A stretch of DNA of 64,000 bases from Paenibacillus ihumii (GCF_001403875.1 NZ_LN884297.1:1-64000), one strand, 5' to 3'. Shown: positions 9,509 through 19,087, counted from the first letter of the stretch. Notes: a model not told the origin generated them from the sequence alone. A program made the numbers and translations.

Positions 9509-10263
9509 GCATTCACCTCTTTTGAATTTCCGCACGGCATCCTAAGCCGCACCGAAGCCGCTTCGGAATCTCCATGTTCGGCACGGATTGGCTTCCCGGA
9601 TACGGCCTCACCGAGCCGCTCCTGCAGGATCTCCCTGTTCCCGGGAGCACCCTCCTGCTCGAAGCTCACCAGCACCTCGCCCTGCTCTAGCCCTATCGAC
9701 ATTTTAAGCTGCAGCATTTCTCCCCAGGAGGAGCGGCCGGCAATTTGGAAAGCCCGGATCGTCGCAATGATCGCCTCTGTCAAATCCTCGGCATCCTCTG
9801 ATGTTAGCAGCCTTCCGAGCTCCAATTCATCCTCGATGTCGACCGCTAGCTGAACGGAGCTGTTTACTTCACGGAAAGATTGCAGGTAAAATACCAGCGA
9901 AGGGATGCCTAACCGAGATATTTTGCTCTCGACAGCCATCCTTTCCTTTATTCTGTCCACACAGCTGGCCAGTTTATCAACTTTGCCAAGCTGAATGTAT
10001 CCGTACAATATTTGCAGGTCGTTCATCCAATCATGCCGATGATGGCCCAGCGTAGCGGCCGCGGTTCTTTGGACCGATTCCAGCAGCTGCTTGCGTTCAT
10101 GAGCCATCTGTTTCTTCAAATACTTCATATAGCCCCACAACACCGCCAGCAAACATACGCACAACACAACATACCATACTGTCGATTCAACGAAGTATAA
10201 TATCACCAACATAGCAAGCGTAAGTATTCCGGCCATGACCGGTACTGTGAACCGATGTTTCAT
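9499..10263 (-). CDS. spo0B: Spo0B-like phosphotransferase with membrane anchor
   Basis: This 254-residue protein carries the Spo0B_a helical-hairpin motif [21 protein letters not shown]77 is the likely phosphorylated histidine of the sporulation phosphorelay, which passes phosphate from Spo0F to Spo0A. The C-terminal part resembles a degenerate ATPase domain, as in Spo0B. Unlike the cytosolic B. subtilis protein of about 190 residues, it begins with two hydrophobic segments (about 9-25 and 28-45) that would anchor it in the membrane. The position between rpmA and obgE is the conserved spo0B location. A sensor-kinase-like regulator is the alternative. Confidence 0.85.
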   Translation of the reverse strand: MKHRFTVPVMAGILTLAMLVILYFVESTVWYVVLCVCLLAVLWGYMKYLKKQMAHERKQLLESVQRTAAATLGHHRHDWMNDLQILYGYIQLGKVDKLASCVDRIKERMAVESKISRLGIPSLVFYLQSFREVNSSVQLAVDIEDELELGRLLTSEDAEDLTEAIIATIRAFQIAGRSSWGEMLQLKMSIGLEQGEVLVSFEQEGAPGNREILQERLGEAVSGKPIRAEHGDSEAASVRLRMPCGNSKEVNACL

Positions 10264-10463
10264 GAATTTCCCCGTTCCTCTTCATTTGGATACTAGACCT
10301 TTTTAACATCTTTACCCAGTATATCACAATCCTTGTCCCGGCAATATCTAAAGAAAAAAGTCTGCCGGACCGGCGACTCTCCAAGGAGCCAGGCCGCGTT
10401 AAGCGGAAAATGTCTCCGTGAGATCAGGCCGATAACGCTCCGCTGCTTATGCTTGCTGATATC

Positions 10464-10496
10464 TTAAAAAAGCCCCCGGCACGAATGCCGAGGGCT
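10464..10496 (-). terminator. intrinsic terminator after rpmA
   Basis: The minus strand has AGCCCTCGGCA / TGCCGGGGGCT with a short loop and then TTTTTT. It lies 30 bp after the rpmA stop and would reduce read-through into spo0B-obgE. The spacer 10264-10463 holds nothing else clear. Confidence 0.85.
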
Positions 10497-10525
10497 CATA
10501 AGCGAAGCTATGGCAGCGACAGCGA

Positions 10526-10837
10526 TTAAGCTTCGACTGCAGCCGCTACAGGAGCAGCTTCCACAGGGTAGACGCTCACTTTCTTGCGATCGCGTCCCCA
10601 ACGTTCGAATTTAACAACGCCATCCACTTTCGCAAACAGCGTGTCGTCTTTACCGATTCCCACGTTGGTACCCGGATGAATCTTCGTTCCGCGTTGGCGA
10701 ACAAGAATGCTTCCGCCCGTTACAGTCTGGCCGTCGGCACGCTTCACGCCAAGACGTTTAGCGATACTGTCGCGTCCGTTCTTCGTGGAACCTACGCCCT
10801 TCTTGGATGCGAATAACTGGAGATCCAATTTTAACAT
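10526..10837 (-). CDS. rpmA: 50S ribosomal protein L27
   Basis: The 103-residue L27 has the Firmicutes N-terminal pre-sequence MLKLDLQLF, which is removed before the conserved [16 protein letters not shown]-terminus of mature L27. Mature L27 reaches the peptidyl-transferase centre. The cleaving protease Prp is encoded directly upstream. AAGGAGG precedes the ATG. A small Ala/Val-rich tail follows the conserved core. Confidence 0.98.
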   Translation of the reverse strand: MLKLDLQLFASKKGVGSTKNGRDSIAKRLGVKRADGQTVTGGSILVRQRGTKIHPGTNVGIGKDDTLFAKVDGVVKFERWGRDRKKVSVYPVEAAPVAAAVEA

Positions 10838-10856
10838 CGTAGTCTACCTCCTTCTT

Positions 10857-11189
10857 TTAAATAATAATATCCTGTATCTGAATATACTCACCGTATGTCA
10901 TTTCGATACTTTGCAGCATAACGACCATGGAAGCGAGGAGTAGCTGTGCCTGCTCCCGAGACTCCGGCTGTTTCACATGAGGAAGATTCGCGCTTAAGAA
11001 GCCGTTCTTCATCTTGGAATCCATCACGACTCCAGTGAGCGATTCGATGGAATTAACCGTACCTACGGTAACGGCGGATACCCCGGCGCACACAATGTCT
11101 TGACCCGGATCGGCATAATGGGCATGACCTTCTACCTTAAACCCCCGTATGTCGTTATCCTTGCCGCGCAATATGGAGACGCTAATCAA
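10857..11189 (-). CDS. prp: ribosomal-processing cysteine protease Prp
   Basis: This 110-residue protein of the YsxB/Prp family removes the L27 N-terminal extension. The predicted catalytic pair is H22 (in [18 protein letters not shown]) and C34. It is encoded between rplU and rpmA, as in other Firmicutes. The start is TTG with an AAGGTGG site. Gaps are about 14 bp to rplU and 19 bp to rpmA, so the three are one transcript. Confidence 0.93.
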   Translation of the reverse strand: MISVSILRGKDNDIRGFKVEGHAHYADPGQDIVCAGVSAVTVGTVNSIESLTGVVMDSKMKNGFLSANLPHVKQPESREQAQLLLASMVVMLQSIEMTYGEYIQIQDIII

Positions 11190-11203
11190 GATACGCCACC
11201 TTC

Positions 11204-11515
11204 TTACGCTTGGATTTTCTCGATGGTCACTTTCGTGTATGGTTGACGATGACCTTGCTTCTTGTGGTAGTTCTTCTTCGGTTTGTATTTGTAAACGACA
11301 ACCTTGCGGCCTTTGCCGTGTTTTTCAACTTTCGCTGTTACACTAGCACCGGCTACTACAGGAGTTCCCGCCACCAAACCGTCGCCTTTGGATACAGCCA
11401 ATACACGGTCGAACGTCACGCTTGCGCCGTCCTCTGCGTTCAATTTCTCGATGTAAAGAACATCGCCTTCTTGAACGCGGTATTGTTTACCGCCAGTCTC
11501 GATAATTGCGTACAT
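11204..11515 (-). CDS. rplU: 50S ribosomal protein L21
   Basis: The 103-residue protein matches L21 throughout. It starts [18 protein letters not shown] and carries the C-terminal basic motif [17 protein letters not shown]. It binds 23S rRNA in the large subunit. It is the first gene of the rplU-prp-rpmA operon, behind a promoter and a structured leader. Confidence 0.98.
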   Translation of the reverse strand: MYAIIETGGKQYRVQEGDVLYIEKLNAEDGASVTFDRVLAVSKGDGLVAGTPVVAGASVTAKVEKHGKGRKVVVYKYKPKKNYHKKQGHRQPYTKVTIEKIQA

Positions 11516-11637
11516 TTTGCTTGCACCTCCTCATGTCTCAGACTCGCCTAATTCAGGTGCGCCGCGGCAAGCGGCGATCTTGTAGACCTGATCGGAGCGG
11601 TTACAGCATGTGTACAAGACTCACTCATAACACATAC
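11516..11637 (-). ncRNA. L21 leader (cis-acting ribosomal protein leader)
   Basis: The 5' UTR between the promoter and rplU is about 120 nt and can form hairpins, for example around GCCGCTTGCCGCGGC (11561-11576). A structured L21 leader is known upstream of rplU in Bacillales, presumably for autoregulation. Assignment rests on position, length and pairing, not on a covariance-model match. Confidence 0.55.
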
Positions 11638-11643
11638 CTCAAT

Positions 11644-11672
11644 ATAATATCACGGAGTATCTCTAAAATCAA
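11644..11672 (-). promoter_or_regulatory. rplU operon promoter
   Basis: On the minus strand, -35 TTGATT (11667-11672), a 17-bp spacer and -10 TATTAT (11644-11649). It sits in the gap between rng and the L21 leader. Confidence 0.65.
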
Positions 11673-11686
11673 TTTTTTTCGATAAA

Positions 11687-12880
11687 TTAATCCATGCCTG
11701 ATGCGGCCGATTCTTCGCGAATTCTTTTTCGTGTCATTTCCAGCAATCCAAGCCTCGTCCAGCCGAGAATATGATGCTGGGTCCGATCGCCCTGCATGCA
11801 GCTGTGGAGCTTGTCCAGTACGGCATCGCGGTGCTCATCGCGATCCATATCGATGAAGTCGATGATAATAATGCCTCCGGTATCCCGCAGGCGGATCAAT
11901 CTGGCCATTTCAGCAGCCGCCTCCAGATTCGTCTGGAACACCGTTTCCTCGAGCGAATTCCCGCCGGTATATTTTCCGGTATTCACGTCGATAACCGTGA
12001 GCGCCTCCGTCTGATCCCATACCAGATATCCGCCGCCGGGCAGCCACAGCTTCCGCTGAAAATCCTTCTCCAGCTGGCTTTGGACGCCGTAAAACTCAAA
12101 TAGGGGAATATCCTTGTCGTGTATTTTGATAGGACACGGACTTCCGGGAAGCATCATTTCCAGGAACTCGGCCACTTCCTCGGCCCGCTTGGCACAATCC
12201 ATGATAATCTCATCCGTCTCCGGGCTGTAAACGTCCCTCATCAGCCGCTGGACCATGCTGAGATCCTGGTGCAGCAAGGCCGGAGCAGCATAAGACCTGC
12301 TCTTCTCCAGGATCGCCGCCCACTGCTTCCGCAGCAGTGACAAATCCAGCTCGATCGCCCCCAGCTCCTCCAGCTCGGCTACCGTCCGGAGAATAAGTCC
12401 TTCCTCTTCCTGCCGCAGCTGCTCGCCGATCGCTTTGAGCCGCTGCCTCTTCTCTTCGTCTATAATCTTCTTGGATACGGCGACATAGGCGGCCGAAGGC
12501 ATGTATACGAGCCAGCGGCCCGGAAGGGAATAATGGGTCGTTACGCGCGGTCCCTTGTTGCCGATCGCATCCTTCACGACCTGGACAATCATATCCTGGC
12601 CGGGCTGGAGCAGCTCGGAGATCAGCGGCTTAACCTTGGGCTGTCTCTCCAAGTGCGGATGAAGCACGTCATCAATATATAGAAAAGCATTCTTCTTCTG
12701 TCCGATATCCACAAATGCAGCCTGCATGCCGGGCAGCACATTAACTACGCGCCCTTTAAAAAAACTGCCGACAAGCCCTCTTGCCTGATTGCGTTCGGCA
12801 GCGTATTCCACCAATCTGCCATCCTCCTGAAGCGCCATCTCGGTAGAGCCGGATTTGCAGTGAATCATCATCCGTTTCAC
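11687..12880 (-). CDS. rng: ribonuclease E/G family protein
   Basis: This 397-residue endoribonuclease of the RNase G type has an N-terminal S1-like domain (about 25-115) and the catalytic core. It carries the metal-binding acidic motifs TVIDVNTGKYTGG and IIIIDFIDMDRDEH. RNase E/G cleaves single-stranded AU-rich RNA and matures rRNA. The C-terminal degradosome scaffold of RNase E is missing, so it is the short form. I chose GTG at 12880, which has GAGGGTGA just upstream; an earlier in-frame GTG at 12910 lacks a ribosome-binding site. Its neighbours (rplU, spoIVF genes) match other Paenibacillus-like genomes. Confidence 0.9.
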   Translation of the reverse strand: MKRMMIHCKSGSTEMALQEDGRLVEYAAERNQARGLVGSFFKGRVVNVLPGMQAAFVDIGQKKNAFLYIDDVLHPHLERQPKVKPLISELLQPGQDMIVQVVKDAIGNKGPRVTTHYSLPGRWLVYMPSAAYVAVSKKIIDEEKRQRLKAIGEQLRQEEEGLILRTVAELEELGAIELDLSLLRKQWAAILEKSRSYAAPALLHQDLSMVQRLMRDVYSPETDEIIMDCAKRAEEVAEFLEMMLPGSPCPIKIHDKDIPLFEFYGVQSQLEKDFQRKLWLPGGGYLVWDQTEALTVIDVNTGKYTGGNSLEETVFQTNLEAAAEMARLIRLRDTGGIIIIDFIDMDRDEHRDAVLDKLHSCMQGDRTQHHILGWTRLGLLEMTRKRIREESAASGMD

Positions 12881-12943
12881 GATCTCACCCTCTGTCTGCG
12901 TTGTTGCCACAATAAATATTTTATGATTATACCACGGCAGGAG

Positions 12944-13801
12944 CTACGCCACAGGCCCTCTCTTGAAGAAGGAATAAATTACCTTCTGTTCCGGCACGAC
13001 GGCAATGATTTGTCCCTGACGATTCATCACATAGATAAAATGGTACTTCTCTCTTTTAAATAGACGCAGAATATGCTCCAAAGGTTGCTCTTTATCCGCA
13101 ACGATCGGCTGCGCCAGGCTGCCATGCAGCAGATGGCGAGGAAGCGAACGCTCCCTGTTCATCAGGAAGCGCAGGAACCGATAGGGAATATTGCGGTAAT
13201 CCACATAATTGGAATAGAGCAGGAACAGGCCGATCATTAGTAAATTCAACTGAAGTGTACCGCCTGGGAGCAGAAGGGGGAACAGCGCATATCCAATAAG
13301 GAGAAGGCTGAATAACAGGCTTATGCGGAGCGACCAGACCAAGGCCAGATGATAGGGAAACGCTATGCTGCATATAGACTGAAATATTTTCCCCCCATCC
13401 AGCGGAAGCACCGGCAGCAGATTAAAAAGAGCAATCAGGATATTCCCCTGCACGAAATACTCATAGAAGGGCCCGTCCCACAATCCTGCGGCATGCAGCA
13501 GCCAGGCACAGCCGATCAGCAGCCCGTTCTGCAGGGGTCCGGCAAGCGCAATAGCCATCTCCCGCCCTGCATTCAAATAAGCCGTATCCTCCATGACGGC
13601 GACGCCGCCGAAAGGCAGCATCTGCACGGAATTCACTTGAACGCCGAACCATTTTGCAGCAGCGATATGGCCCCATTCATGAATAAACACGATAGCGAAC
13701 AAGGTCAGCAGCTCCAGGAAATGGCCGGTAATGACGGAAGCCAGCATAACGAGAACGAAGAACGGATGAAAGGATATCGCAATGCCGCCCCATCTAATCA
13801 A
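12944..13801 (-). CDS. spoIVFB: SpoIVFB-type intramembrane metalloprotease
   Basis: This 285-residue site-2 protease (M50) has the zinc motif HEWGH (41-45) in a membrane helix and the second-ligand motif LLPVLPLDGGK (about 131-141). It has several membrane segments and a C-terminal CBS-like domain (about 220-280). In Bacillus, SpoIVFB cleaves pro-sigma-K in the mother cell after engulfment. The TTG start overlaps the 3' end of spoIVFA by 8 bp, the usual arrangement with its regulator. Confidence 0.92.
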   Translation of the reverse strand: MIRWGGIAISFHPFFVLVMLASVITGHFLELLTLFAIVFIHEWGHIAAAKWFGVQVNSVQMLPFGGVAVMEDTAYLNAGREMAIALAGPLQNGLLIGCAWLLHAAGLWDGPFYEYFVQGNILIALFNLLPVLPLDGGKIFQSICSIAFPYHLALVWSLRISLLFSLLLIGYALFPLLLPGGTLQLNLLMIGLFLLYSNYVDYRNIPYRFLRFLMNRERSLPRHLLHGSLAQPIVADKEQPLEHILRLFKREKYHFIYVMNRQGQIIAVVPEQKVIYSFFKRGPVA

Positions 13802-14729
13802 ATGGAATCACATCCGCGGGATCAATATAGCGTTCATCCTTTTTCAAGGCAAAATATAGGGTAGGCACAACCTGCTCGCTTCGCGCTTCGAGCCGGCCGA
13901 TCAATCCTCCGTTCTCCACCCAATCCCCTTTTTCCACGAAGGCCTGCTCCAAATGGCCGTATATGGACACATACCCTCCGGCATGCTGAATGACGATCGT
14001 CTCCCCGGTAAAGGCATCCTTGCCCATGCTGAGCACCCTGCCCGTTTCTACGCTTTTAACCTGTAAGTCCGTACTCGAATCACTGGCAGGGACAATGTTT
14101 ATGCCCTTCAAGCTCAGTGCGAAGGAGCCGGCGATCTTCCCATCCATTGGAACCGAGAAGCTCTGAGAATTGTTGACCTTGACCCCTTGCTCCTCATTTT
14201 GCCGGAAGATCGGGATGAAGGTCGGCGCTCCCCCAAAATTGCGCTTATACCATGCTTCAGCTGCACCGAAATCCATTTCATAGGTTAAAGAATGGGCCAC
14301 GAATACGCGGACCGATCCCGCCCAGGGAGGCTCGTACCGGTTGACTGCCCACAAAGCGGCAAAAATCACCATGCTGACGAATAAGCGAATGAAAAGCATG
14401 CTCCAAAAGGAAGAGCCCCTTCCGTCATTCGGCAGCACGGGAGCCTGCTCCCCGAATAGGCTGGATTCCCTCCAGCGTCCCTGGCCGTGCTTCCACATCC
14501 ACTCCGGGTCCTGCTCCTTGCCGTCCGTCCCCTTAGGAACAGCTATCTCCTCCTGCGGCGGCCGTCCGGATATCCGGTCTATGCTCCGGCTCGAGGGATT
14601 GCTGCCCTCACGCCGCCGCGCCGCATCATAGTTTCCGTCATGCATGCCGTTCATTTCGCGGCGTTCTCCCGAAACCAATTGCTTGATGCGTTCTTCCCGC
14701 CGCCGCTTCACATTCGACTTTACGTCCAT
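13794..14729 (-). CDS. spoIVFA: SpoIVFA-like M23-domain protein
   Basis: The 311-residue protein has a charged N-terminal cytosolic part, one membrane segment (about 108-126) and a C-terminal M23/LytM-like domain (about 195-305, TIVIQHAGGYVSIYGHLEQ). The first zinc ligands of active M23 enzymes are not evident, so it is probably non-catalytic. SpoIVFA holds SpoIVFB and BofA in an inhibited complex and is cleaved to release pro-sigma-K processing. It overlaps spoIVFB. Confidence 0.88.
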   Translation of the reverse strand: MDVKSNVKRRREERIKQLVSGERREMNGMHDGNYDAARRREGSNPSSRSIDRISGRPPQEEIAVPKGTDGKEQDPEWMWKHGQGRWRESSLFGEQAPVLPNDGRGSSFWSMLFIRLFVSMVIFAALWAVNRYEPPWAGSVRVFVAHSLTYEMDFGAAEAWYKRNFGGAPTFIPIFRQNEEQGVKVNNSQSFSVPMDGKIAGSFALSLKGINIVPASDSSTDLQVKSVETGRVLSMGKDAFTGETIVIQHAGGYVSIYGHLEQAFVEKGDWVENGGLIGRLEARSEQVVPTLYFALKKDERYIDPADVIPFD

Positions 14730-14899
14730 CGATCTCCTTCCCCTCCGAACGCGCTGGCCGCTCTTATTCTAAGGCAGGCCGAACGCAGGTTGTACCCAGC
14801 AAACATGTTGTACTTAGTTTATGAACGGCTTGGGCGGAATATGAACAAGCCCCGCGATTGCAAGAAGACGAAAGCAGCCGAAAGCAGCCGAACGCGCAC

Positions 14900-14932
14900 A
14901 AAAAAAACCGGCACCTCCAGCACCGGTGCCGA
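14900..14932 (-). terminator. intrinsic terminator after rodA
   Basis: The minus strand has CGGCACC / GGTGCCG around a 9-nt loop, followed by eight T. It begins 3 bp after the rodA stop and ends the mreB-to-rodA gene run. Confidence 0.9.
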
Positions 14933-14934
14933 TT

Positions 14935-16086
14935 CTAATCCACTTCATATTTCTCCTGATGCAGCAGGATGCTGAACACCAGGCCTATGCACAGCATATT
15001 CAGCAGCAGTGATGTCCCTCCGTAGCTTATGAACGGCAGCGTAATGCCCGTAATCGGCATCAAGCCGATCATCATGCCTACGTTCTCGAAAATTTGAAAG
15101 AGGAACATCCCCGAGATGCCCACGATGATGTAGGCTCCCCGCCTATCTATGCAGCGAAGCGCAATTTGGATCATCCTGTAGATGAACAGGAAATAGAGCA
15201 GCAGCAATATCGACGAGCCTAAGAAGCCGAATTCCTCGCCTACCACCACGAATATCGAATCCGAATAAGGATAAGGGACAAATCGCTTATTCTTAAGCTC
15301 TCCCTCCAAAAATCCATCGCCCGTCAGCCCGCCGGAGCCGATGGCGATCTTGGCATAGCTGGACTGATGCTTGGCGTCGTTCGAAGCCTCATCCGGATTA
15401 ATGAACGTATTGATTCGCTGATACCAGTGCAATTTGCCCTTCTCGCTTAAATAATCGTGAATCTGCTGGTTGTAAAGATTAAACAAGGTAACGAACGCGA
15501 TCAGGAAGGCAACGAGCACCGTGAGGCCGATCAGCACATGACTGTACTTCGTATTGCCAATCCACAGCATGGCGCAGAGCACCACGAGATAAATGATGGC
15601 ATTTCCCAAATCCGGCTGGATCAGCACCAGCATAAATGGAAGCAGGGTCACTGCCGTAATCGGGATAACGTCACGGCGGAAGCTCAGAGGCTGGCCCTGC
15701 CGTTTGCCGAGCAGATAGGCTGTAGTCATGATCAATATGATCTTGACCAGCTCTGCGGGCTGGAACAGCAGTCCCCCCGGAAGCGTGAACCAGCTCCGGG
15801 CTCCGTTGATTTCCGGCGCAAATAAGAAGACAAGAACGAGCAGCAAGCAGCCCGTTCCGTAAATATACCAGCTATATCGAAGCAGCGTCCGGTAGTCGAC
15901 GATCGACACCCCTAATACCACGGCAAAGCCAAGACCATAGAACAACAGAGTCTTTAGATCGTAGTTCTTGAAATCAGGCGCATAAGGAGCAATTGCACTG
16001 TGGACGAGCAGAGTGCTCATGATCATGAAGACGGCCAGGATCGCCATCATAAGCCAATCGATTCTTTTGAGTTTAAAAAGCAACAA
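14935..16086 (-). CDS. rodA: RodA-type SEDS peptidoglycan glycosyltransferase
   Basis: The 383-residue polytopic membrane protein of the SEDS family (RodA/FtsW/SpoVE) has about ten hydrophobic helices. It ends with the family motif PITGITLPFISYGGTSLL near 335-352. SEDS proteins polymerise lipid II together with a class B PBP. The position after minCD and mreBCD favours the elongation enzyme RodA over FtsW. The start is TTG, separated from minD by 3 bp. Confidence 0.92.
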   Translation of the reverse strand: MLLFKLKRIDWLMMAILAVFMIMSTLLVHSAIAPYAPDFKNYDLKTLLFYGLGFAVVLGVSIVDYRTLLRYSWYIYGTGCLLLVLVFLFAPEINGARSWFTLPGGLLFQPAELVKIILIMTTAYLLGKRQGQPLSFRRDVIPITAVTLLPFMLVLIQPDLGNAIIYLVVLCAMLWIGNTKYSHVLIGLTVLVAFLIAFVTLFNLYNQQIHDYLSEKGKLHWYQRINTFINPDEASNDAKHQSSYAKIAIGSGGLTGDGFLEGELKNKRFVPYPYSDSIFVVVGEEFGFLGSSILLLLYFLFIYRMIQIALRCIDRRGAYIIVGISGMFLFQIFENVGMMIGLMPITGITLPFISYGGTSLLLNMLCIGLVFSILLHQEKYEVD

Positions 16087-16089
16087 GGA

Positions 16090-16884
16090 TCAACCCATTC
16101 CGAAAAACTTCTTGAAGCGCGTGAACATGCCTTTCTTCTGATCAAGCAGCATTAAAGGAACGGTATCCCCCAATATGCGCCGGGCAATATTCCGGTAAGC
16201 GATCGCCGCCCGGGATTCGGGATTCATCACGGTAGGCTCTCCGCTATTCGCCGCTTTGATAACAAGCTCATCATCAGGAACAATGCCGATCAGATCAATA
16301 TTGAGCACCTGAAGTATGCCTTCAATATCCAGCATGCTGCCCGATTTCACCATATCTACCTTGATCCGGTTAACGACGAGCTTCGGCGAGCCGATGTGCG
16401 AGCTCTCCAGAAGGCCGATGATGCGATCCGCATCCCTTACGGCAGCATGCTCGGGCGTCGTGACAACGATCGCTTGATCCGCTCCGGCGATCGCGTTCTT
16501 GAACCCTTGCTCTATACCGGCAGGACAGTCGATGATCACATACTCGTATTCTTTTTTCAGCTCAAGAACAATATCCTTGACCTGCTCGGCCGAGACGGCA
16601 TTCTTGTCCTTCGTCTGGGCAGCCGGCAGCATGTATAGCTCATCAAAGCGCTTATCCTTCACCAAAGCCTGGTTCAATCGGCAGCGCCCTTCGGCAACAT
16701 CAATCAAATCATAAATAATCCGGTTCTCCAGCCCCATCACGACATCGAGATTTCGCAGGCCGATATCCGTATCGACAAGGCATACCTTCTTACCAAGCAG
16801 CGCCAGAGCCGTACCGATATTAGCGGACGTTGTCGTCTTGCCGACACCGCCCTTGCCCGAAGTGACAACGATAGCTTCTCCCAT
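16090..16884 (-). CDS. minD: septum site-determining ATPase MinD
   Basis: The 264-residue ParA-type ATPase has the deviant Walker A KGGVGKTTTSANIG (10-23) and a C-terminal amphipathic helix (GMFTRFKKFFGMG) that docks it to the membrane. It recruits MinC to block FtsZ assembly at the poles. AAAGGGGTG precedes the ATG. It lies 3 bp downstream of minC. Confidence 0.97.
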   Translation of the reverse strand: MGEAIVVTSGKGGVGKTTTSANIGTALALLGKKVCLVDTDIGLRNLDVVMGLENRIIYDLIDVAEGRCRLNQALVKDKRFDELYMLPAAQTKDKNAVSAEQVKDIVLELKKEYEYVIIDCPAGIEQGFKNAIAGADQAIVVTTPEHAAVRDADRIIGLLESSHIGSPKLVVNRIKVDMVKSGSMLDIEGILQVLNIDLIGIVPDDELVIKAANSGEPTVMNPESRAAIAYRNIARRILGDTVPLMLLDQKKGMFTRFKKFFGMG

Positions 16885-16887
16885 AGT

Positions 16888-17550
16888 TTACACCCCTTTG
16901 AACATCTTAAAGTCCGGACGAACCCGGGTTATGTTCGTTATTTTGTCAATTTGCATCTTCCCGTCACGTAAAAAAGCAAATTCCATGCTGCCTTCACGAT
17001 GCTCCCATTCATCCGGCGGCCGGCTATACACCTCTGCGATGCGCAGCTGGGTTGGCGATAAATACGAAGCGGCTATGATCGACTCTTCCTTGCCCTCGGC
17101 CCCGGCATGAGCCATCCCCCGGAGTGCCCCCAGAATAAACACATCCCCGGTGCAGGTAATCGTCCCCCCCGGATTGACGTCTCCCAGAAACAGCAGATTG
17201 CCGTCATGGTGCAGAGCCTGACCGGAGCGGACAATCCCGGTCATCGTCGTCAGCTCCTCTTCCTTCGGCCGGTCGTTCTCCGCTAGCGGCGATTCTACAG
17301 ACCGAACCAGCAAATTGCCTTTTTGCTTCAATATATCAAGGATCATTTCCTTCTGCGCATCCGTCACAATTCGCTTGCCCAGTTTGACATCGACATGGAT
17401 AATCGGACCTGTCAGTATGTTCTGATGGCTGTGCTCCACCTTGTACCGAAGCTCATCCAGAAGCTGCTGTAATTCACACTCATCGTCAAGCAGGAAAACC
17501 AGGCCATCCTTGATGCCCTTGATCGTAACGTGGTTAGATTTCACTGTCAT
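16888..17550 (-). CDS. minC: septum formation inhibitor MinC
   Basis: The 220-residue protein has an N-terminal FtsZ-inhibiting domain and a C-terminal beta-helix domain (about 115-215, VRSGQALHHDGNLLFLGDVNPGG) that binds MinD. I chose ATG at 17550, preceded by AGGAGGGGGG, rather than an upstream frame extension that would add 24 non-conserved residues. It directly precedes minD. Confidence 0.95.
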   Translation of the reverse strand: MTVKSNHVTIKGIKDGLVFLLDDECELQQLLDELRYKVEHSHQNILTGPIIHVDVKLGKRIVTDAQKEMILDILKQKGNLLVRSVESPLAENDRPKEEELTTMTGIVRSGQALHHDGNLLFLGDVNPGGTITCTGDVFILGALRGMAHAGAEGKEESIIAASYLSPTQLRIAEVYSRPPDEWEHREGSMEFAFLRDGKMQIDKITNITRVRPDFKMFKGV

Positions 17551-17628
17551 AAGCCTGTCCCCCCCCCTCCTAATCAATTCGTGCAGAGGCTGCAAAGTTC
17601 CTGCTTGCCTAGGGAAAAGCACGAAAGG

Positions 17629-18162
17629 TCAGGCTTGGCTCTGGGAGGAACGATGCTTGGTGATCAGCTCAAGCTGGCGCCTGAGAGGCACGTAAATGGC
17701 CAGAGCGAATACAAAATGAACAAATACATTCGGGATAATATGATTCATCAATGCCCAGGTATAAGGCTGATGGGTCAGCTCAAACAACGAATACGTACCA
17801 AATAGAATCGAGTCGAGCAGCAGGCTGCCAATAATGACGACGATCATCATCAGCGGCAGCGGCGCCCTTGGCGAACGGAAGACGAGTCCGAGCAAATAGC
17901 TGGACAGCCCCATAGCAAAGGAGTAAGCCCCGATGATCGACCCGTAGTACACTACATCCTGCAGCAGCCCGAATAACAGTCCAAGCACCAGGCCGCTATG
18001 CCGGTTATCGTAAACGGTGATGAACAATATCGCAATGTAGGACAGGTGGGGAACGATGCGCGTCTGCCACGCACCGGGAATAAGCCAGGGAACGACCGTC
18101 CCCTCGACAATGAACAGCACGAACAGCAGCAGGATCAGCACATGCTTACGTCTATTCCTCAC
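17629..18162 (-). CDS. mreD: rod shape-determining protein MreD
   Basis: This 177-residue very hydrophobic protein with five or six membrane helices follows mreC and overlaps it by one base (TAGTG), with a GTG start. MreD is part of the elongasome. Sequence conservation in the family is low, so the call rests on topology, length and neighbours. Confidence 0.9.
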   Translation of the reverse strand: MRNRRKHVLILLLFVLFIVEGTVVPWLIPGAWQTRIVPHLSYIAILFITVYDNRHSGLVLGLLFGLLQDVVYYGSIIGAYSFAMGLSSYLLGLVFRSPRAPLPLMMIVVIIGSLLLDSILFGTYSLFELTHQPYTWALMNHIIPNVFVHFVFALAIYVPLRRQLELITKHRSSQSQA

Positions 18163-19037
18163 TATTCCAAGACCTCCGGTGTATACACCACAATCAGCTC
18201 TTTCCAGTCCATGAAGCTGGCCGCCGGCTCAATATAAGCCGTATACGTCATCCCGTACTCCCCAACCTGAATGTCCTTGACCTTGCCGATAACCATTCCG
18301 CGCGGGAAGGCGCCGCCGACGCCAGAGGACACGATCGTATCGTCGATGGCAATCGTCGATGGGTCATCGATTTTGTTCATCAGGAACATTCCCTTGTCGG
18401 GATCAAACGTCTCTACGACGCCGAACACCTGATTCTCCTTCCCCTGGGCCGTGGCTGAAATGCCGTTGGAGTTCGGGTCCTTCGCATCCATGGTCGTCAG
18501 CAGCTTGACGGTGGACGTAAAATTGCTGACCCGGCTAACTGTACCTACAAGTCCTTCAGCCGAAATAACAGCATACCCTTCCTTGACGCCGTCCTTGCTC
18601 CCCAGATTCACTTTAATTGTCCGGTTGATCGGATCGTTATTTACGCTGACCACCTGGGCGATCCGGTAGGTGTAATTGTATTGATTCTTCTGGGCTTCTG
18701 TAAAATCGAGCAAATCAGTCAGACGGGCGTTCTCCTGCTCAATCCGATTATAGATGGCTTTATCCCGGGTATAGTGGGCCAGCGCAATCTTCAAGCTCTC
18801 ATTCTCCTCCTGCAGGGCGCGCAGGTTGGATAAGTCATGGATCAAGCCCGCGATATATGAGGTAGGCTTATAGAAAATGGACTGCACGAAGCCGACTGTA
18901 TCCTTCACGAACTTCTCCGGCCATGACAAATTCGCCCGGGGTCCGAGCGTAAATCCCATGATGGCGATAAAAAGAATGAGTCCCATAAGCAATATAAACA
19001 GTCTTTTGTTGCCAAGCAGCTTAAACAGTTTAAGCAC
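18162..19037 (-). CDS. mreC: rod shape-determining protein MreC
   Basis: The 291-residue bitopic protein has one N-terminal membrane helix (about 13-31), a coiled-coil (about 62-105) and the two beta-barrel MreC domain (about 125-275, KDGVKEGYAVISAEGLVG). It links MreB with the extracytoplasmic PBPs. The GTG at 19037 is only just behind GGAGG, so the true start may lie a few codons downstream. Confidence 0.94.
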   Translation of the reverse strand: MLKLFKLLGNKRLFILLMGLILFIAIMGFTLGPRANLSWPEKFVKDTVGFVQSIFYKPTSYIAGLIHDLSNLRALQEENESLKIALAHYTRDKAIYNRIEQENARLTDLLDFTEAQKNQYNYTYRIAQVVSVNNDPINRTIKVNLGSKDGVKEGYAVISAEGLVGTVSRVSNFTSTVKLLTTMDAKDPNSNGISATAQGKENQVFGVVETFDPDKGMFLMNKIDDPSTIAIDDTIVSSGVGGAFPRGMVIGKVKDIQVGEYGMTYTAYIEPAASFMDWKELIVVYTPEVLE

Positions 19038-19087
19038 CCTCCAACCTTACAAATTCTCCTCTCCACGAGTCCAACTATATTACTATA

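Noticed and set aside
8510..9853. 447-codon open frame antisense to obgE
   Set aside because: It is the shadow of a well-conserved GTPase, with no start-site support and no family match.
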